A DNA stretch of 64,000 bases from contig FLTS01000001.1 of assembly GCA_900078405.1 (NCBI GenBank), positions 1 through 64,000 on the forward strand, in the 5' to 3' direction. Shown here piece after piece: positions 18,652-31,615 of this stretch. The notes below the pieces were generated by a model that was given only the letters and a program-made list of their open reading frames with translations, did not search any database and was not told where the DNA came from. How positions within the stretch are numbered: the stretch's first letter is position 1; every line of letters begins with the position of its first letter. This DNA comes from an uncultured Stenotrophomonas sp. Its GTDB lineage: Bacteria; Pseudomonadota; Gammaproteobacteria; Xanthomonadales; Xanthomonadaceae. Made by a program: the position numbers and the translations under genes.

Positions 18652-19134
18652 TCAGGCGTTGCGCGGCGGGCGGCGCTTGCCGATGTCGCGGGCCAGCACC
18701 CAGACCACCAGCACGTTGACCGCCAGCAGCAGCCACGAGGCCCAGCCGGGGTGCCGGGCGATGGCGTAGACGTCCAGCGGCAGGTACAGCGCAGCGGAGA
18801 TGCAGCCCAGCCACGAGGCCCAGGCCTTGGCGCGCCACAGGCCCCAGGCTTCCACCGCGCGCAGCAGGCCGTAGGCGAGCAGCGCGATGACGCCGACGTG
18901 CACGGTATCCGGCGTGATCAGGTCCAACAGGTTGGAGAGCGAACCGTGCTCCGGGTCCGCGCCGACGCGGCGGACCAGCGTGTTGACGATGTTGCGCAAC
19001 GGCGCGGGCCCGGAGATCTCCAGGCCCGCGGCGGCGATGAACGCCAGTACCGCCTTGCCTGCTTCGAGCAGGGCGATGGCGGCCAGACCCGGATGCGCGT
19101 GGCGATCCGGGTCGTAGGGCTGGCGCTGCTTCAA
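18652..19134 (-). CDS. DUF2127-type integral membrane protein
   Basis: From a TTG at 19134 the product is about 160 residues with four hydrophobic segments and a short basic C-terminus ([11 protein letters not shown]). The pattern (early [18 protein letters not shown] helix, a helix containing [16 protein letters not shown], then [12 protein letters not shown]) matches small DUF2127 membrane proteins of unknown function. There is no ATG; the frame stays open far upstream only as the antisense of typA. It follows the typA stop closely and may be read through from typA. Confidence 0.7.
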   Translation of the reverse strand: MKQRQPYDPDRHAHPGLAAIALLEAGKAVLAFIAAAGLEISGPAPLRNIVNTLVRRVGADPEHGSLSNLLDLITPDTVHVGVIALLAYGLLRAVEAWGLWRAKAWASWLGCISAALYLPLDVYAIARHPGWASWLLLAVNVLVVWVLARDIGKRRPPRNA

Positions 19135-19139
19135 GGCGA

Positions 19140-20969
19140 TCAGCCGGCGCGGGAGGCGCGCTTGCGGTCGTTCTCGGTCAGGTGCTTCTTGCGCAGGCGG
19201 ATTTCCTTCGGGGTGATCTCCACCAGCTCGTCGTCGTCGATGAAGTCCAGCGCTTGCTCCAGCGAGAACTTGATCGCCGGGGTCAGCTGGATGGCATCGT
19301 CCTTGCCCGAGGCGCGCATGTTGGTCAGCGGCTTGGTCTTGATGGCGTTGACGGTCAGGTCGTTGTCCTTGGAATGGATGCCGACCAGCTGGCCTTCGTA
19401 GACGTTGTCGCCTTCGGCGGCGAACAGCTTGCCGCGTTCCTGCAGCGGCCCCAGCGAGTAGGCGGGGGTGACGCCCGGCGCGTTGGCGATCATCACGCCG
19501 TTCAGGCGCTTGGCGATGGCGCCCTGTTCCTTCGGCCCGTAGCGGTCGAACACGTGGAACAGCAGGCCGGAACCGGAGGTCAGGGTCTTGAACTCGTTCT
19601 GGAAGCCGATCAGGCCGCGCGCCGGGATCTCGAAGTCCAGGCGCACGCGGCCCTTGCCGTCCGGCTCCATGTTCTTGAGCTGGGCCTTGCGGGTGCCGAG
19701 TTTCTCCATCACGCCCCCCTGGTGCTGCTCCTCGATGTCCACCACCAGCTGCTCGATCGGCTCCATCTGCTGGCCGTCGATTTCCTTGATGATCACTTCC
19801 GGGCGCGACACGGCCAGCTCGTAGCCTTCGCGGCGCATGGTCTCGATCAACACCGACAGGTGCAGCTCGCCGCGGCCGGAAACCAGGAACTTGTCGGCGT
19901 CTTCCAGCTGCTCGACCTTCAGCGCGACGTTGTGCACGGTCTCGCGCTCCAGCCGCTCCTTGAGCTGGCGGCTGGTCAGGAACTTGCCGCCGGACAGGTC
20001 CTTGTTGCCGGCGAACGGCGAGTTGTTGACCTGGAAGGTCATCGAGATGGTCGGCTCGTCCACGGTCAGCGCCGGCAGCGCTTCGGGGTTGTCCAGCGCA
20101 CACACCGTGTCGGAGATGGTCAGTTCCTGGATGCCGGAGATGGCGACGATGTCGCCGGCCTGTGCCTCCTCGACCTCGATGCGCTCCAGGCCCATGAAGC
20201 CCAGCACCTGCAGCACCTTGCCCTGGCGCTTCTTGCCCTCGCGGTCGATCACGACCACCGGCTGGTTCTTCTTGACCTTGCCGCGCTGGATGCGGCCGAT
20301 GCCGATCACGCCGACAAAGTTGTTGTAGTCCAGCTGGCTGATGCGCATCTGGAACGGGCCTTCGGTCTCGACCTGCGGCGCCGGCACGTACTTCATGATC
20401 GCTTCGTACAGCGGGGTCATGTCGCCGTCGCGCACGGTGTCCTCAAGGCCGGCGTAGCCGTTCAGGCCGGAGGCGTAGACGATCGGGAAATCCAGCTGCT
20501 CGTTGGTGGCGCCGAGCTTGTCGAACAGGTCGAATACCTGGTCGATCACCCAGTCCGGGCGCGCGCCGGGGCGGTCGACCTTGTTGACCACCACGATCGG
20601 CTTGAAGCCCATCGCGAAGGCCTTCTGGGTGACGAAGCGGGTCTGCGGCATCGGGCCGTCCATCGCGTCGACCAGGATCAGCACCGAGTCGACCATCGAC
20701 AGCACGCGCTCCACCTCGCCGCCGAAGTCGGCGTGCCCGGGGGTGTCGACGATGTTGATGCGGTTGCCATTCCATTTGATGGCGGTGTTCTTGGCCAGGA
20801 TGGTGATGCCGCGTTCCTTTTCCTGGTCGTTGCTGTCCATCACGCGCTCGGCCAGCACCGTGCGCTCGGACAGGGTGCCAGACTGCTTCAGCAACTGGTC
20901 GACGAGGGTGGTCTTGCCGTGGTCGACGTGGGCGACGATGGCGATGTTGCGAAGGTTTTCGATGGACAT
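19140..20969 (-). CDS. typA: Ribosome-binding GTPase TypA/BipA
   Basis: TypA (609 residues) is a translational GTPase related to EF-G that assists ribosome assembly and stress adaptation. The G1 motif AHVDHGKT lies at residues 13-20, followed by [12 protein letters not shown] and [13 protein letters not shown], then EF-G-like domains III and V and the TypA-specific C-terminal domain. Its -10 promoter element TATAAT is perfect on the minus strand at 21017-21022. Confidence 0.98.
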   Translation of the reverse strand: MSIENLRNIAIVAHVDHGKTTLVDQLLKQSGTLSERTVLAERVMDSNDQEKERGITILAKNTAIKWNGNRINIVDTPGHADFGGEVERVLSMVDSVLILVDAMDGPMPQTRFVTQKAFAMGFKPIVVVNKVDRPGARPDWVIDQVFDLFDKLGATNEQLDFPIVYASGLNGYAGLEDTVRDGDMTPLYEAIMKYVPAPQVETEGPFQMRISQLDYNNFVGVIGIGRIQRGKVKKNQPVVVIDREGKKRQGKVLQVLGFMGLERIEVEEAQAGDIVAISGIQELTISDTVCALDNPEALPALTVDEPTISMTFQVNNSPFAGNKDLSGGKFLTSRQLKERLERETVHNVALKVEQLEDADKFLVSGRGELHLSVLIETMRREGYELAVSRPEVIIKEIDGQQMEPIEQLVVDIEEQHQGGVMEKLGTRKAQLKNMEPDGKGRVRLDFEIPARGLIGFQNEFKTLTSGSGLLFHVFDRYGPKEQGAIAKRLNGVMIANAPGVTPAYSLGPLQERGKLFAAEGDNVYEGQLVGIHSKDNDLTVNAIKTKPLTNMRASGKDDAIQLTPAIKFSLEQALDFIDDDELVEITPKEIRLRKKHLTENDRKRASRAG

Positions 20970-21016
20970 GCGAAAGACGGCCAGCAGGTGCCGTGGATTG
21001 GGAAAAGAAGTCCATC

Positions 21017-21022
21017 ATTATA
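21017..21022 (-). promoter_or_regulatory. typA promoter -10 (TATAAT)
   Basis: A perfect TATAAT lies 48 bases upstream of typA on the minus strand; the -35 region is poorly conserved. A weaker TATCCT (21128-21133) may serve the divergent ppiB. Confidence 0.55.
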
Positions 21023-21173
21023 CGGGCAGGCGGGCCCTTCGCGGAAAGTACCCGTGGCGGGACGTGGAGGCGCCCATTCAGCAAGTGCCGGGCACGGTGG
21101 CCGGCGCTGGCGGATTCGGGGCGGGTGTATCCTATGCGGCTGGCAAAGCCGTCTTTCCCCACAAGGTAATCCC

Positions 21174-21668
21174 ATGTCCCTGATCGCCAACTTCGACACT
21201 TCCCGCGGCCTGATCAAGGTCGAGCTGTTCGCCGACAAGGCGCCGCTGACCGTGGCCAATTTCGTCAACCTCGCCAAGCGCGGGTTCTACGACGGCCTGA
21301 GCTTCCACCGCGTGATCGCCGACTTCATGATCCAGGGCGGCTGCCCGGAAGGCTCCGGCCGCGGCGGCCCGGGCTACCGCTTCGAGGACGAGACCAACAA
21401 TGGCGTGCGCCACGAGCGCGGCGTGCTGTCGATGGCCAACGCCGGCCCGAACACCAATGGCAGCCAGTTCTTCATCACCCACATCAAGACCGACTGGCTG
21501 GACGGCAAGCACACCGTGTTCGGCAAGGTCACCGAAGGCCTGGACGTGGTGGATGCGGTGAAGCAGGGCGACGCGATCAACAAGATCACCATCGAAGGCG
21601 ATGCCGACGCCGCGCTGGCCGCCAAGGCCGACCGCGTGGCCGAGTGGGACAAGATCCTCGCCGCCTGA
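21174..21668 (+). CDS. ppiB: Peptidyl-prolyl cis-trans isomerase B (cyclophilin)
   Basis: A 164-residue cytoplasmic cyclophilin that catalyses proline isomerisation. The catalytic core [13 protein letters not shown] and the NTNGSQFFI substrate-binding motif are complete, and no signal peptide is present, separating it from the periplasmic PpiA. The frame is open far upstream as antisense of typA; the ATG at 21174 gives the normal N-terminus [12 protein letters not shown]. Confidence 0.95.
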   Translation: MSLIANFDTSRGLIKVELFADKAPLTVANFVNLAKRGFYDGLSFHRVIADFMIQGGCPEGSGRGGPGYRFEDETNNGVRHERGVLSMANAGPNTNGSQFFITHIKTDWLDGKHTVFGKVTEGLDVVDAVKQGDAINKITIEGDADAALAAKADRVAEWDKILAA

Positions 21669-21678
21669 CATGTCGACG

Positions 21679-21703
21679 ACGGCCACCTTGCAGGTGGCCG
21701 TTT
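21679..21703 (+). terminator. ppiB terminator
   Basis: A perfect 9-bp stem (21679-21687 with 21693-21701) followed by TTT lies ten bases after ppiB. The T-run is short, so efficiency is uncertain. Confidence 0.65.
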
Positions 21704-21773
21704 GCGTTCACCGCCCCGGCGCGATGATGACCGGGGCGCCCCCACGATTCGTTTCTTGACAGAGGAAACCCCC

Positions 21774-22757
21774 ATGAAAGCACCCGTACGAGTTGCCGTG
21801 ACCGGCGCAGCCGGCCAGATCGGCTACGCCCTGCTGTTCCGCATCGCTTCCGGTGAAATGCTGGGCAAGGACCAGCCGGTCATCCTGCAGCTGCTGGAAC
21901 TGGACAACGAGAAGGCCCAGGCCGCGCTGCAGGGCGTGGTGATGGAACTGGAAGACTGCGCGTTCCCGCTGCTGGCCGGCGTGGTCACCACCGCCGACCC
22001 GCTGGTCGCGTTCAAGGATGTCGATGTTGCCCTGCTGGTCGGCGCGCGCCCGCGCGGCCCGGGCATGGAGCGCAAGGACCTGCTGCTGGAAAACGCCAAG
22101 ATCTTCACCGTGCAGGGCAAGGCGCTGAACGCCGTGGCCAAGCGCGACGTCAAGGTGCTGGTGGTCGGCAACCCGGCCAACACCAATGCCTATATCGCGA
22201 TGAAGTCGGCGCCGGACCTGAACCCGAAGAACTTCACCGCGATGCTGCGCCTGGACCACAACCGCGCCCTGTCCCAACTGGCCGCCAAGACCGGCAAGAG
22301 CGTGGACAGCTTCGAGAAATTCACCGTGTGGGGCAACCACAGCCCGACCATGTACCCGGACTACCGCTTCGCCACCACCGGTGGCGCTTCGGTGGCCGAG
22401 CTGATCAACGACCAGGAATGGAACGCCAACACCTTCATCCCGACCGTCGGCAAGCGCGGTGCGGCGATCATCGCCGCCCGTGGCCTGTCCTCGGCCGCCT
22501 CGGCCGCCAACGCCGCCATCGACCACGTGCGCGACTGGGTGCTGGGCAGCAACGGCAAGTGGGTGACGATGGGCGTGCCGTCCGACGGTTCCTACGGCAT
22601 TCCGGAAGGCGTGGTGTTCGGTTTCCCGGTGATCACCGAGAACGGCAGCTACAGCATCGTCAAGGATCTGCCGATCGACGACTTCTCGAAGAAGTACATC
22701 GACATCACCCTCGGCGAGCTGGAAGAAGAGCGCGCCGGCGTGGCCGACCTGCTGTAA
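21774..22757 (+). CDS. mdh: Malate dehydrogenase
   Basis: This NAD-dependent enzyme interconverts malate and oxaloacetate in the TCA cycle. The 327-residue protein is the cytosolic-type MDH (group 2) with the N-terminal [11 protein letters not shown] nucleotide fold, substrate arginines in [14 protein letters not shown], and the catalytic histidine in [18 protein letters not shown] before the ATG at 21774 supports the start. It has its own terminator. Confidence 0.97.
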   Translation: MKAPVRVAVTGAAGQIGYALLFRIASGEMLGKDQPVILQLLELDNEKAQAALQGVVMELEDCAFPLLAGVVTTADPLVAFKDVDVALLVGARPRGPGMERKDLLLENAKIFTVQGKALNAVAKRDVKVLVVGNPANTNAYIAMKSAPDLNPKNFTAMLRLDHNRALSQLAAKTGKSVDSFEKFTVWGNHSPTMYPDYRFATTGGASVAELINDQEWNANTFIPTVGKRGAAIIAARGLSSAASAANAAIDHVRDWVLGSNGKWVTMGVPSDGSYGIPEGVVFGFPVITENGSYSIVKDLPIDDFSKKYIDITLGELEEERAGVADLL

Positions 22758-22781
22758 TTCCGGCAGCCGCCGCGAGGTGAC

Positions 22782-22815
22782 GAACGGGGAAGCTTCGGCT
22801 TCCCCGTTCCGTTTT
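22782..22815 (+). terminator. mdh terminator
   Basis: A perfect 12-bp stem (22782-22793 with 22798-22809) with a TTCG tetraloop is followed by CGTTTT. The UUCG loop makes it very stable. Confidence 0.85.
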
Positions 22816-22863
22816 GCGCCGATGCGTTCGCCTGTCCCTGTCCCTGTTCCGCTTGCGCCTCGC

Positions 22864-23487
22864 ATGAATGCCGACATCGCCCTGCACTACATCGACGATG
22901 ATTTGCTGGTGGCCGAAAAGCCGCCGGGGCTGTTGTCGGTGCCGGGGCGTGCCGAGGAAAACCGGGACTGCGTGGTGGGGCGCTTGCAGGCGCATTACCC
23001 GGATGCACTCACTGTGCACCGGCTGGATCAGGTGACTTCGGGCCTGCTGCTGCATGCGCGTGGCAAGGTGATGCAGGCGGCGCTGTCGGCGCAGTTCGAG
23101 CGGCGGCAGGTCGGCAAGCGCTACGAAGCGCTGGTGCAGGGGGTAGTCGAAGAAGAGGCCGGTGAAATCGTGCTGCCCCTGATCTGCGACTGGCCGAACC
23201 GGCCGAAGCAGAAGGTGGATTTCGAACGGGGCAAGCCGGCGTTGACCCGCTGGCGGGTCATGGCGCGCGATGCCGATGCGCACTGCACGCGGCTGGAACT
23301 GGAGCCGGTGACCGGGCGCAGCCACCAGTTGCGCCTGCATCTGGCCAGCATCGGCCATCCCATCGTCGGCGATGTGCTCTACGGGGCCGCACCCGCACCG
23401 CGGGTATGCCTGCATGCGCGGTCGCTGGCGTTCATGCATCCGCGCAGCGGGCAGGCGATGGTGTTCGAGTCGCCGGTGCCGTTCTAG
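22864..23487 (+). CDS. RluA-family pseudouridine synthase
   Basis: The 207-residue protein carries the RluA catalytic motif HRLDQVTSG with Asp55, plus the early DLLVAEKPPGLLSVPG motif and the GRSHQLRLHLASIGHP motif. No S4 domain is present, so it resembles short RluA/TruC-type enzymes that modify 23S rRNA and/or tRNA. The start is uncertain: the ATG at 22864 follows the mdh terminator closely and lacks a clear ribosome-binding site. Confidence 0.88.
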   Translation: MNADIALHYIDDDLLVAEKPPGLLSVPGRAEENRDCVVGRLQAHYPDALTVHRLDQVTSGLLLHARGKVMQAALSAQFERRQVGKRYEALVQGVVEEEAGEIVLPLICDWPNRPKQKVDFERGKPALTRWRVMARDADAHCTRLELEPVTGRSHQLRLHLASIGHPIVGDVLYGAAPAPRVCLHARSLAFMHPRSGQAMVFESPVPF

Positions 23488-23504
23488 ATCCCGAGATGCC
23501 GGAT

Positions 23505-23580
23505 GTAGGTGCGGGGCTTGCCCCGCACGCTTCCCTGAAGGAATCCCGGCAAGGCGGCTGCGGGGCAAGAGCCCCGCAGC
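23505..23580 (+). repeat. GTAG palindrome plus a related inverted copy
   Basis: 23505-23528 is GTAG followed by a perfect palindrome (GTGCGGGGC / GCCCCGCAC) on the plus strand. 23557-23580 is a 10-bp perfect palindrome of the same type with a wider loop and altered head. They lie between the convergent pseudouridine synthase and glutathione transferase genes. Confidence 0.8.
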
Positions 23581-23593
23581 TGCGGGAGCCTCG

Positions 23594-24205
23594 TCAGGCC
23601 AGCCCTTCGGCCTTCAGCGTGGCCTGCACGCCGGCATCGGCTTCCATTCGCGCCTTGAACGTGGCCAGGTTGTCCAGCCCCGACAGATCCACGCCTACCG
23701 CGCCGGCCCAGCGCAGGGTGATGTAGAGGTAGGGGTCTGCGAAGCTGCGGAAGCCGGCCAGCCAGTCCTTGCCGGCCAGTTGCCGATCGGCCTGTTCGTA
23801 GAGGCCGCGCAGGCGGGTGCGGGCGGTGGCTTTCAGCGCGTCGTGTTGGGTGGCGTCGGCGAGGAACCTGGCCGGGGAGAACAGCGGTACGAAGGCCGGG
23901 TGCAGGTCGGAGTTGACGAAGCACAGCCAGCGGGCCGCCTCCGCGCGCTGGCGCGGGCTGCCGTCGCCGGCCAGCCCGGCCTGAGGGTAGCTGTCGGCGA
24001 TGTAGCCCATGATCGCCGCGTTCTGGGTCAGCACGAAATCGCCGTCCACCAGCGCCGGCACCGCGCCGGTCGGGTTGATCTTCAGGAATTCCGGCGCCTT
24101 CATGCGTTCGGCGGTCAGCAGTTCGACCTCGAACGGCTGGCCTGTCCATTGCAGGGCGATGTGGTCGGCGGTGGAGCAGGCACCGGGCTTGCTGTACAGC
24201 TTCAT
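23594..24205 (-). CDS. Glutathione S-transferase (beta class)
   Basis: A 203-residue GST with the N-terminal thioredoxin fold and all-helical C-terminal domain. Cys10 in MKLYSKPGAC is the signature catalytic cysteine of beta-class enzymes; NPTGAVPALVDGD and LTQNAAIMGYIAD form the glutathione site. It probably conjugates or reduces electrophiles in the cytosol. It is a single-gene unit with GGAGT upstream of its ATG. Confidence 0.93.
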   Translation of the reverse strand: MKLYSKPGACSTADHIALQWTGQPFEVELLTAERMKAPEFLKINPTGAVPALVDGDFVLTQNAAIMGYIADSYPQAGLAGDGSPRQRAEAARWLCFVNSDLHPAFVPLFSPARFLADATQHDALKATARTRLRGLYEQADRQLAGKDWLAGFRSFADPYLYITLRWAGAVGVDLSGLDNLATFKARMEADAGVQATLKAEGLA

Positions 24206-24288
24206 GGGGACTCCGGGAACGGGTGGGAAACCCCCGAACTATCCCAGAGCCGGTTGCCGCCGCACAGCGGCATGGCGGCAACGGACCG

Positions 24289-24747
24289 TTACGACTGCCG
24301 CGGCTTGAGCGATTGCACCTTGTAGAAGGTGTGCCCGCCGATGGTCGCCACCTGGTAGGCATTGCGCCAGCTCGGGCTGGCGATGGCGTGGGCGGCGAAG
24401 TGGCTGGCGCCGGGCACGATCTCCTGGCGCTCGCCGGCCGGCAGCGCCCAGTTGCGCTCGGCGGCGAAGGCCACGCCCACCGCTTCGGCCCAGGCGTCGT
24501 TGTTGCGCAGGCGGGTGCCTGGGGCGACGAGGGTGGGCGCGAATTGCTTGCGCGCGGTCACCACTTCGCACATCGAGTCACCCCACAGGCCGCTGTCGAG
24601 GCGGCGCAGTGCAACTTCGGCCACGGCCTGCTGGCCGCGCAGGGTCTGGTCGCGGGCTTCCAGGTAAACGGTGGTGCTCAGGCACAGCGAGTCGGCGGCT
24701 GGCTGCGGCAACAGTTGCGACAGCCAGAGTATCCAGGCCAGTTTCAT
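24289..24747 (-). CDS. Cell wall hydrolase, SleB-like (Hydrolase_2)
   Basis: The 152-residue protein starts with a probable signal peptide (MKLAWILWLSQLLPQPAADS) and has the SleB-type pattern: LSTTVYLEARDQTLRGQQAVAEV, with the catalytic-type glutamate, and VPGASHFAAHAI toward the C-terminus. Such proteins are thought to cleave peptidoglycan. The ATG at 24747 follows AAGGAG at good spacing. The upstream 299-base gap to fadH shows no gene. Confidence 0.85.
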   Translation of the reverse strand: MKLAWILWLSQLLPQPAADSLCLSTTVYLEARDQTLRGQQAVAEVALRRLDSGLWGDSMCEVVTARKQFAPTLVAPGTRLRNNDAWAEAVGVAFAAERNWALPAGERQEIVPGASHFAAHAIASPSWRNAYQVATIGGHTFYKVQSLKPRQS

Positions 24748-25046
24748 TGGGTCTCCTTGCTCCGTATGGGCAGCAGCGCCTGCTCTGGTAACGAACCTGG
24801 AGCCTGGCAACTGCAGCTTGGCGTCATGGGGAGGCGGCCTTGGCATCGGGGCCGCCCCGTGGGCGGCCTCCAATGTCGTCCGGAGGGGGCCGCGCCGTGC
24901 TCACCTGAACTGGGGGGTGAGCGGAAAGTGCGCGCAAGGTAGGGGGGGGATCCAAAACCGGTCCTGAACGCGCTTTCTTGACATTCAGGTTTGTTGCAGG
25001 GGCGGAATTGGGGCGCCGTCACATTCTTCGCGGTCGCCGGGGCGCC

Positions 25047-28552
<3,506 letters not shown>

Positions 28553-28733
28553 GTGGGAAGATCCGTTGCTGAGAGGGCAGGGGCATCATACGCAGGGCGG
28601 TTGATGTGGCCGATGAGGGGCGGGCCAACGATGACGGAGCGGTGCGGGTATTGCGCGCCAATGGGGCATGCCCGCCTGCCAGGTGAGGGGGTAATCGGGG
28701 GGCGTCCGCTACCCGTCATTTGTTATATCGCCG

Positions 28734-28764
28734 TTAACACGGTCTTCACGGTCCCGCGCATAAT
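28734..28764 (+). promoter_or_regulatory. Candidate promoter of the OmpA-family gene
   Basis: TTAACA (28734-28739, five of six) and CATAAT (28759-28764, five of six) are 19 bases apart, slightly long. They lie about 108 bases upstream of the gene in a 319-base gap with no other features. A strong promoter and long leader would suit an abundant outer-membrane protein. Confidence 0.45.
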
Positions 28765-28871
28765 GTGCACCGCGTTGGCGTGCGGAAACGGCCGTCTCTG
28801 AACGCGACGAACGAAATCGCTGGACCATGCCCTAACCCGGTTTCATTCCCTCGAAACAAGGAGTTGTATTC

Positions 28872-29969
28872 ATGAACAAGAAGATTCTCACCGCCGCGCT
28901 GCTGGGTGGCCTGGCATTTGCCCAGACTGCCTCGGCCCAGGAATTCGATGACCGTTGGTATCTGACCGGTTCGGCTGGTTTCAATTTCCAGGACAGCGAC
29001 CGGGTCACCAACGATGCTCCGTTCGTCACCCTGGGCCTGGGCAAGTTCATCAGCCCGAACTGGTCGCTGGACGGTGAACTGAACCACCAGAACCCGAATT
29101 TCGAGGGCAACCAGGATCTGAACTGGTCGCAGTACGGCGTGTCGCTGGACCTGCGTCGCCACTTCATCCAGGACGGTCGCGGCTGGAACCCGTACCTGCT
29201 GTTCGGTCTGGGCTACCAGAAGGCCGAGGAAGAGTACGTGATCAATGCGCCGACCTCGCCGGCGCAGCGTGAGGACGGCAATCTGGCCGCCAAGCTCGGT
29301 GTCGGTCTGCAGACCACCTTCGACAAGCGCGTCGCCGTGCGTGCCGAACTGGCTTACCGTGCCGATTTCGACGACCAGAGCGTGGCTGCTCCGAACGAAG
29401 ACTGGTTCGGCGACGTGCTGGCTTCGGTCGGTGTCGTGATCCCGCTCGGCCCGGCCCCGGTGGCAGCTGCTCCGGAACCGGCTCCGGCCCCGGTTGCACC
29501 GAGCTGCGCCGACCTGGACGACGACGGCGACGGCGTCAACAACTGCGACGACAAGTGCCCGACCTCGGAAGCCGGCCAGATCATCGGCCCGGATGGCTGC
29601 CCGGTGCCGGTGTCGATCGACCTGAAGGGCGTCAACTTCGACTTCGACAAGGCCACCCTGCGTCCGGACGCCGTGTCGGTCCTGAGCGAAGCGGCCGAGA
29701 TCCTGAAGCGTTATCCGGAGCTGCGCGTCGAAGTCGCCGGTCACACCGACGCGAAGGGCAGCGACGCCTACAACCAGAAGCTGTCCGAGCGCCGTGCCAC
29801 GGCCGTGTACGACTACCTGACCGGCAATGGCGTTGCTGCTTCGCGCCTGATCGGCCCGGTGGGTTACGGCGAGAGCCGTCCGATTGCCCCGAACACCAAC
29901 GAAGATGGTTCGGACAATCCGGAAGGCCGCGCCAAGAACCGCCGCACCGAGCTGAACGTCCAGAACTGA
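28872..29969 (+). CDS. OmpA-family outer-membrane protein with TSP3 repeat
   Basis: This 365-residue protein anchors the outer membrane to peptidoglycan. It has a signal peptide cleaved after residue 22 (TASA), an eight-strand-type barrel to about residue 195, an Ala/Pro linker, a calcium-binding thrombospondin type 3-like stretch (DLDDDGDGVNNCDDKCP) and a C-terminal OmpA domain with FDFDKATLRPDA and the peptidoglycan-binding GHTDAKGS and NRRTEL region. An AAGGAG lies before the ATG. It is monocistronic with a strong terminator. Confidence 0.95.
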   Translation: MNKKILTAALLGGLAFAQTASAQEFDDRWYLTGSAGFNFQDSDRVTNDAPFVTLGLGKFISPNWSLDGELNHQNPNFEGNQDLNWSQYGVSLDLRRHFIQDGRGWNPYLLFGLGYQKAEEEYVINAPTSPAQREDGNLAAKLGVGLQTTFDKRVAVRAELAYRADFDDQSVAAPNEDWFGDVLASVGVVIPLGPAPVAAAPEPAPAPVAPSCADLDDDGDGVNNCDDKCPTSEAGQIIGPDGCPVPVSIDLKGVNFDFDKATLRPDAVSVLSEAAEILKRYPELRVEVAGHTDAKGSDAYNQKLSERRATAVYDYLTGNGVAASRLIGPVGYGESRPIAPNTNEDGSDNPEGRAKNRRTELNVQN

Positions 29970-29990
29970 TCGGACGCTTCGGTTGATACC

Positions 29991-30024
29991 AGACAAGGCC
30001 CGGCATTGCCGGGCCTTGTCTTTT
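29991..30024 (+). terminator. Terminator of the OmpA-family gene
   Basis: A perfect 14-bp stem (29991-30004 with 30008-30021) with an ATT loop is followed by TTTT. It is the strongest terminator in this region. Confidence 0.93.
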
Positions 30025-30148
30025 CCGTGACGGCGGCCCGGAATGCGCGGGATCGCCGGCACGCCGCGTGCGATCGCACGCATGCCGCGGTTGATTGCGC
30101 ATCGGGAGCTGCCTACACTCGCCGCGTTCTTCTTCCGATGGAAATCCG

Positions 30149-30625
30149 ATGCTGCGTATCGCATTGGCCGGTGCCTTCGCGCTGGCTCTCGCCCCCGTTG
30201 CCAATGCAGCCGTCGATTGCTCGGCCAGTGCCGCGGTCCCGGCACCGCTGCCGGCCACGGTGGTGGCCCCGGTGGCCGCCGAGCTGCATGTGCGCCAGGG
30301 CCAACTGGGCATGCCGTCGGGTGTGCTGACCTCGAACCTGGGCGAACAGTCGCTGGACCTGGTGCTGATGCGCCTGCGCGTGGAAAGCTGCAACAACGTT
30401 GCCAATGCAGTGCCGGCAGGTGGTGCGGTCAATCCCAACGACCCGGCCGCCTACAAGCCGCAGACCGAATTCGACAATACGCCGTGGCGCTTCGACATGA
30501 GCCAGAACGGCAAGCGCATGACCGCCGAGGAGTTCGACGCCTGGATGAAGGCGCGCGGTGTGCGCGTGGTCAAGGCGCGTGAAACCCCCGCCGCCGAGGC
30601 GCAACCGGCTCCCGAGGCCAAGTAA
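30149..30625 (+). CDS. Exported small protein with FDAWMKA motif
   Basis: I do not recognise a named family. The 158-residue product has a signal peptide ending at ANA (residue 20), two cysteines in the mature part (24 and 81) and a C-terminal segment MTAEEFDAWMKARGVRV (124-140) that is shared with the lipoprotein at 31616-31924. The tail is Ala/Pro/Glu-rich. Its start at 30149 is favoured over 30095 because it gives a normal signal sequence. It is probably periplasmic. Confidence 0.75.
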   Translation: MLRIALAGAFALALAPVANAAVDCSASAAVPAPLPATVVAPVAAELHVRQGQLGMPSGVLTSNLGEQSLDLVLMRLRVESCNNVANAVPAGGAVNPNDPAAYKPQTEFDNTPWRFDMSQNGKRMTAEEFDAWMKARGVRVVKARETPAAEAQPAPEAK

Positions 30626-30668
30626 CCGGCGCAAGGCCGCGTGGCTTCCCGCCGGACACCTTCAACGC

Positions 30669-30697
30669 ACGCCCGTCCTGGGCATCAGGGCGGGCGT
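30669..30697 (+). terminator. Hairpin downstream of the exported protein gene
   Basis: 30669-30680 pairs with 30686-30697 (12 positions, one G-U) and is followed by CGCGTTT. It looks like a terminator for the preceding gene, which argues that the next gene starts downstream of it at 30728 and not at 30641. Confidence 0.55.
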
Positions 30698-30727
30698 CGC
30701 GTTTCCGTCCCGGCAGCGGGACGGGCC

Positions 30728-31510
30728 GTGGCGGAGGCGCGGCATGGTCTGGCGCGGGTGTTGTCCAAGGCCGGGCTGTGCTCGCGCAGCGAGGCGGCGC
30801 GCCGCGTGCAGGAAGGGCGGGTGAGCGTGGACGGGCGCGTGGTCCGCGACCCGGAGTTCCCGGTGGTGCCGTCGCGCCAGCAGGTGTTGGTGGATGGCGT
30901 GCCGCTGGCACCGCTGCGGCGCTGGTACGTGGCCCTGAACAAACCGCGCGGGCTGGTCACCACGGTGCGCGACGAGCAGGGGCGCGACACCGTATACCGC
31001 TGCTTCGATGGTGGCGGCCTGCCGTGGTTGGCGCCGGCCGGGCGGCTGGACAAGGCCAGCGAAGGATTGCTGCTTTTCAGCAATGACCCGGAATGGGCGG
31101 CGCGCTTGACCGACCCGGCCACCGGGCCGCTGAAGACCTACCGGGTGCAGGTCGATGGCCTGCCCGCCCGCGCGGCCGGCAGCCTGGCCGACGCTGTGCA
31201 GGTCGATGGCCTGCCCGATGCTGCGCAGCTGGCGCGCATGTGCGAAGGCGTTGACGCCGCCGGCGAGCATCTGGCCGCGCATGCGGTGCAGGTGCTGCGC
31301 CACGGACAGCGCACCGCATGGTTGGAGGTGGTGTTGGCCGAGGGCCGCAATCGCCATATCCGGCGCCTGTTGCAGGTGCTGGGGTTCGAGGTGCTGCGCC
31401 TGGTACGGGTGGCGATCGGGCCGGTGCAGTTGGGGACGCTGGGAAAGGGCCAGTGGCGCGAGCTGCAAGCGGAGGAGCTTCGCGCATTGCAGAACCAGTT
31501 CAATCAATGA
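30728..31510 (+). CDS. RsuA/RluB-family 16S/23S pseudouridine synthase
   Basis: The protein has an N-terminal S4 RNA-binding domain (LARVLSKAGLCSRSEAARRV) and the family catalytic motif GRLDKASEGLLL with the essential aspartate, followed by LAEGRNRHIRRLLQVLG. It therefore isomerises a uridine in rRNA; the exact site (RsuA, RluB, RluE or RluF type) cannot be assigned. The GTG at 30728 (260 residues) is preferred because an earlier GTG at 30641 would place a terminator-like hairpin inside the gene. Confidence 0.88.
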   Translation: MAEARHGLARVLSKAGLCSRSEAARRVQEGRVSVDGRVVRDPEFPVVPSRQQVLVDGVPLAPLRRWYVALNKPRGLVTTVRDEQGRDTVYRCFDGGGLPWLAPAGRLDKASEGLLLFSNDPEWAARLTDPATGPLKTYRVQVDGLPARAAGSLADAVQVDGLPDAAQLARMCEGVDAAGEHLAAHAVQVLRHGQRTAWLEVVLAEGRNRHIRRLLQVLGFEVLRLVRVAIGPVQLGTLGKGQWRELQAEELRALQNQFNQ

Positions 31511-31615
31511 ATGCGACAGGGTCTGCATTTATTCGACGGGCCCGGGAAAATGGCTTGAATACTCCGCGTGCCTGATTAGGCTGCGCCTTCGGGGTTCTCA
31601 TGAAGGTGCCGTGGT

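Noticed and set aside
18652..20103. Long minus-strand frame that includes the DUF2127-like protein
   Set aside because: Only the last 160 codons look like a real membrane protein; the rest is an out-of-frame shadow of typA.
21756..21761. TTGACA just before mdh
   Set aside because: It lies 12 bases before the start codon, so no -10 can follow before the gene.
24978..24983. TTGACA in the gap upstream of the SleB-like gene
   Set aside because: No -10 at 16-18 bases on the plus strand and no plus-strand gene follows.
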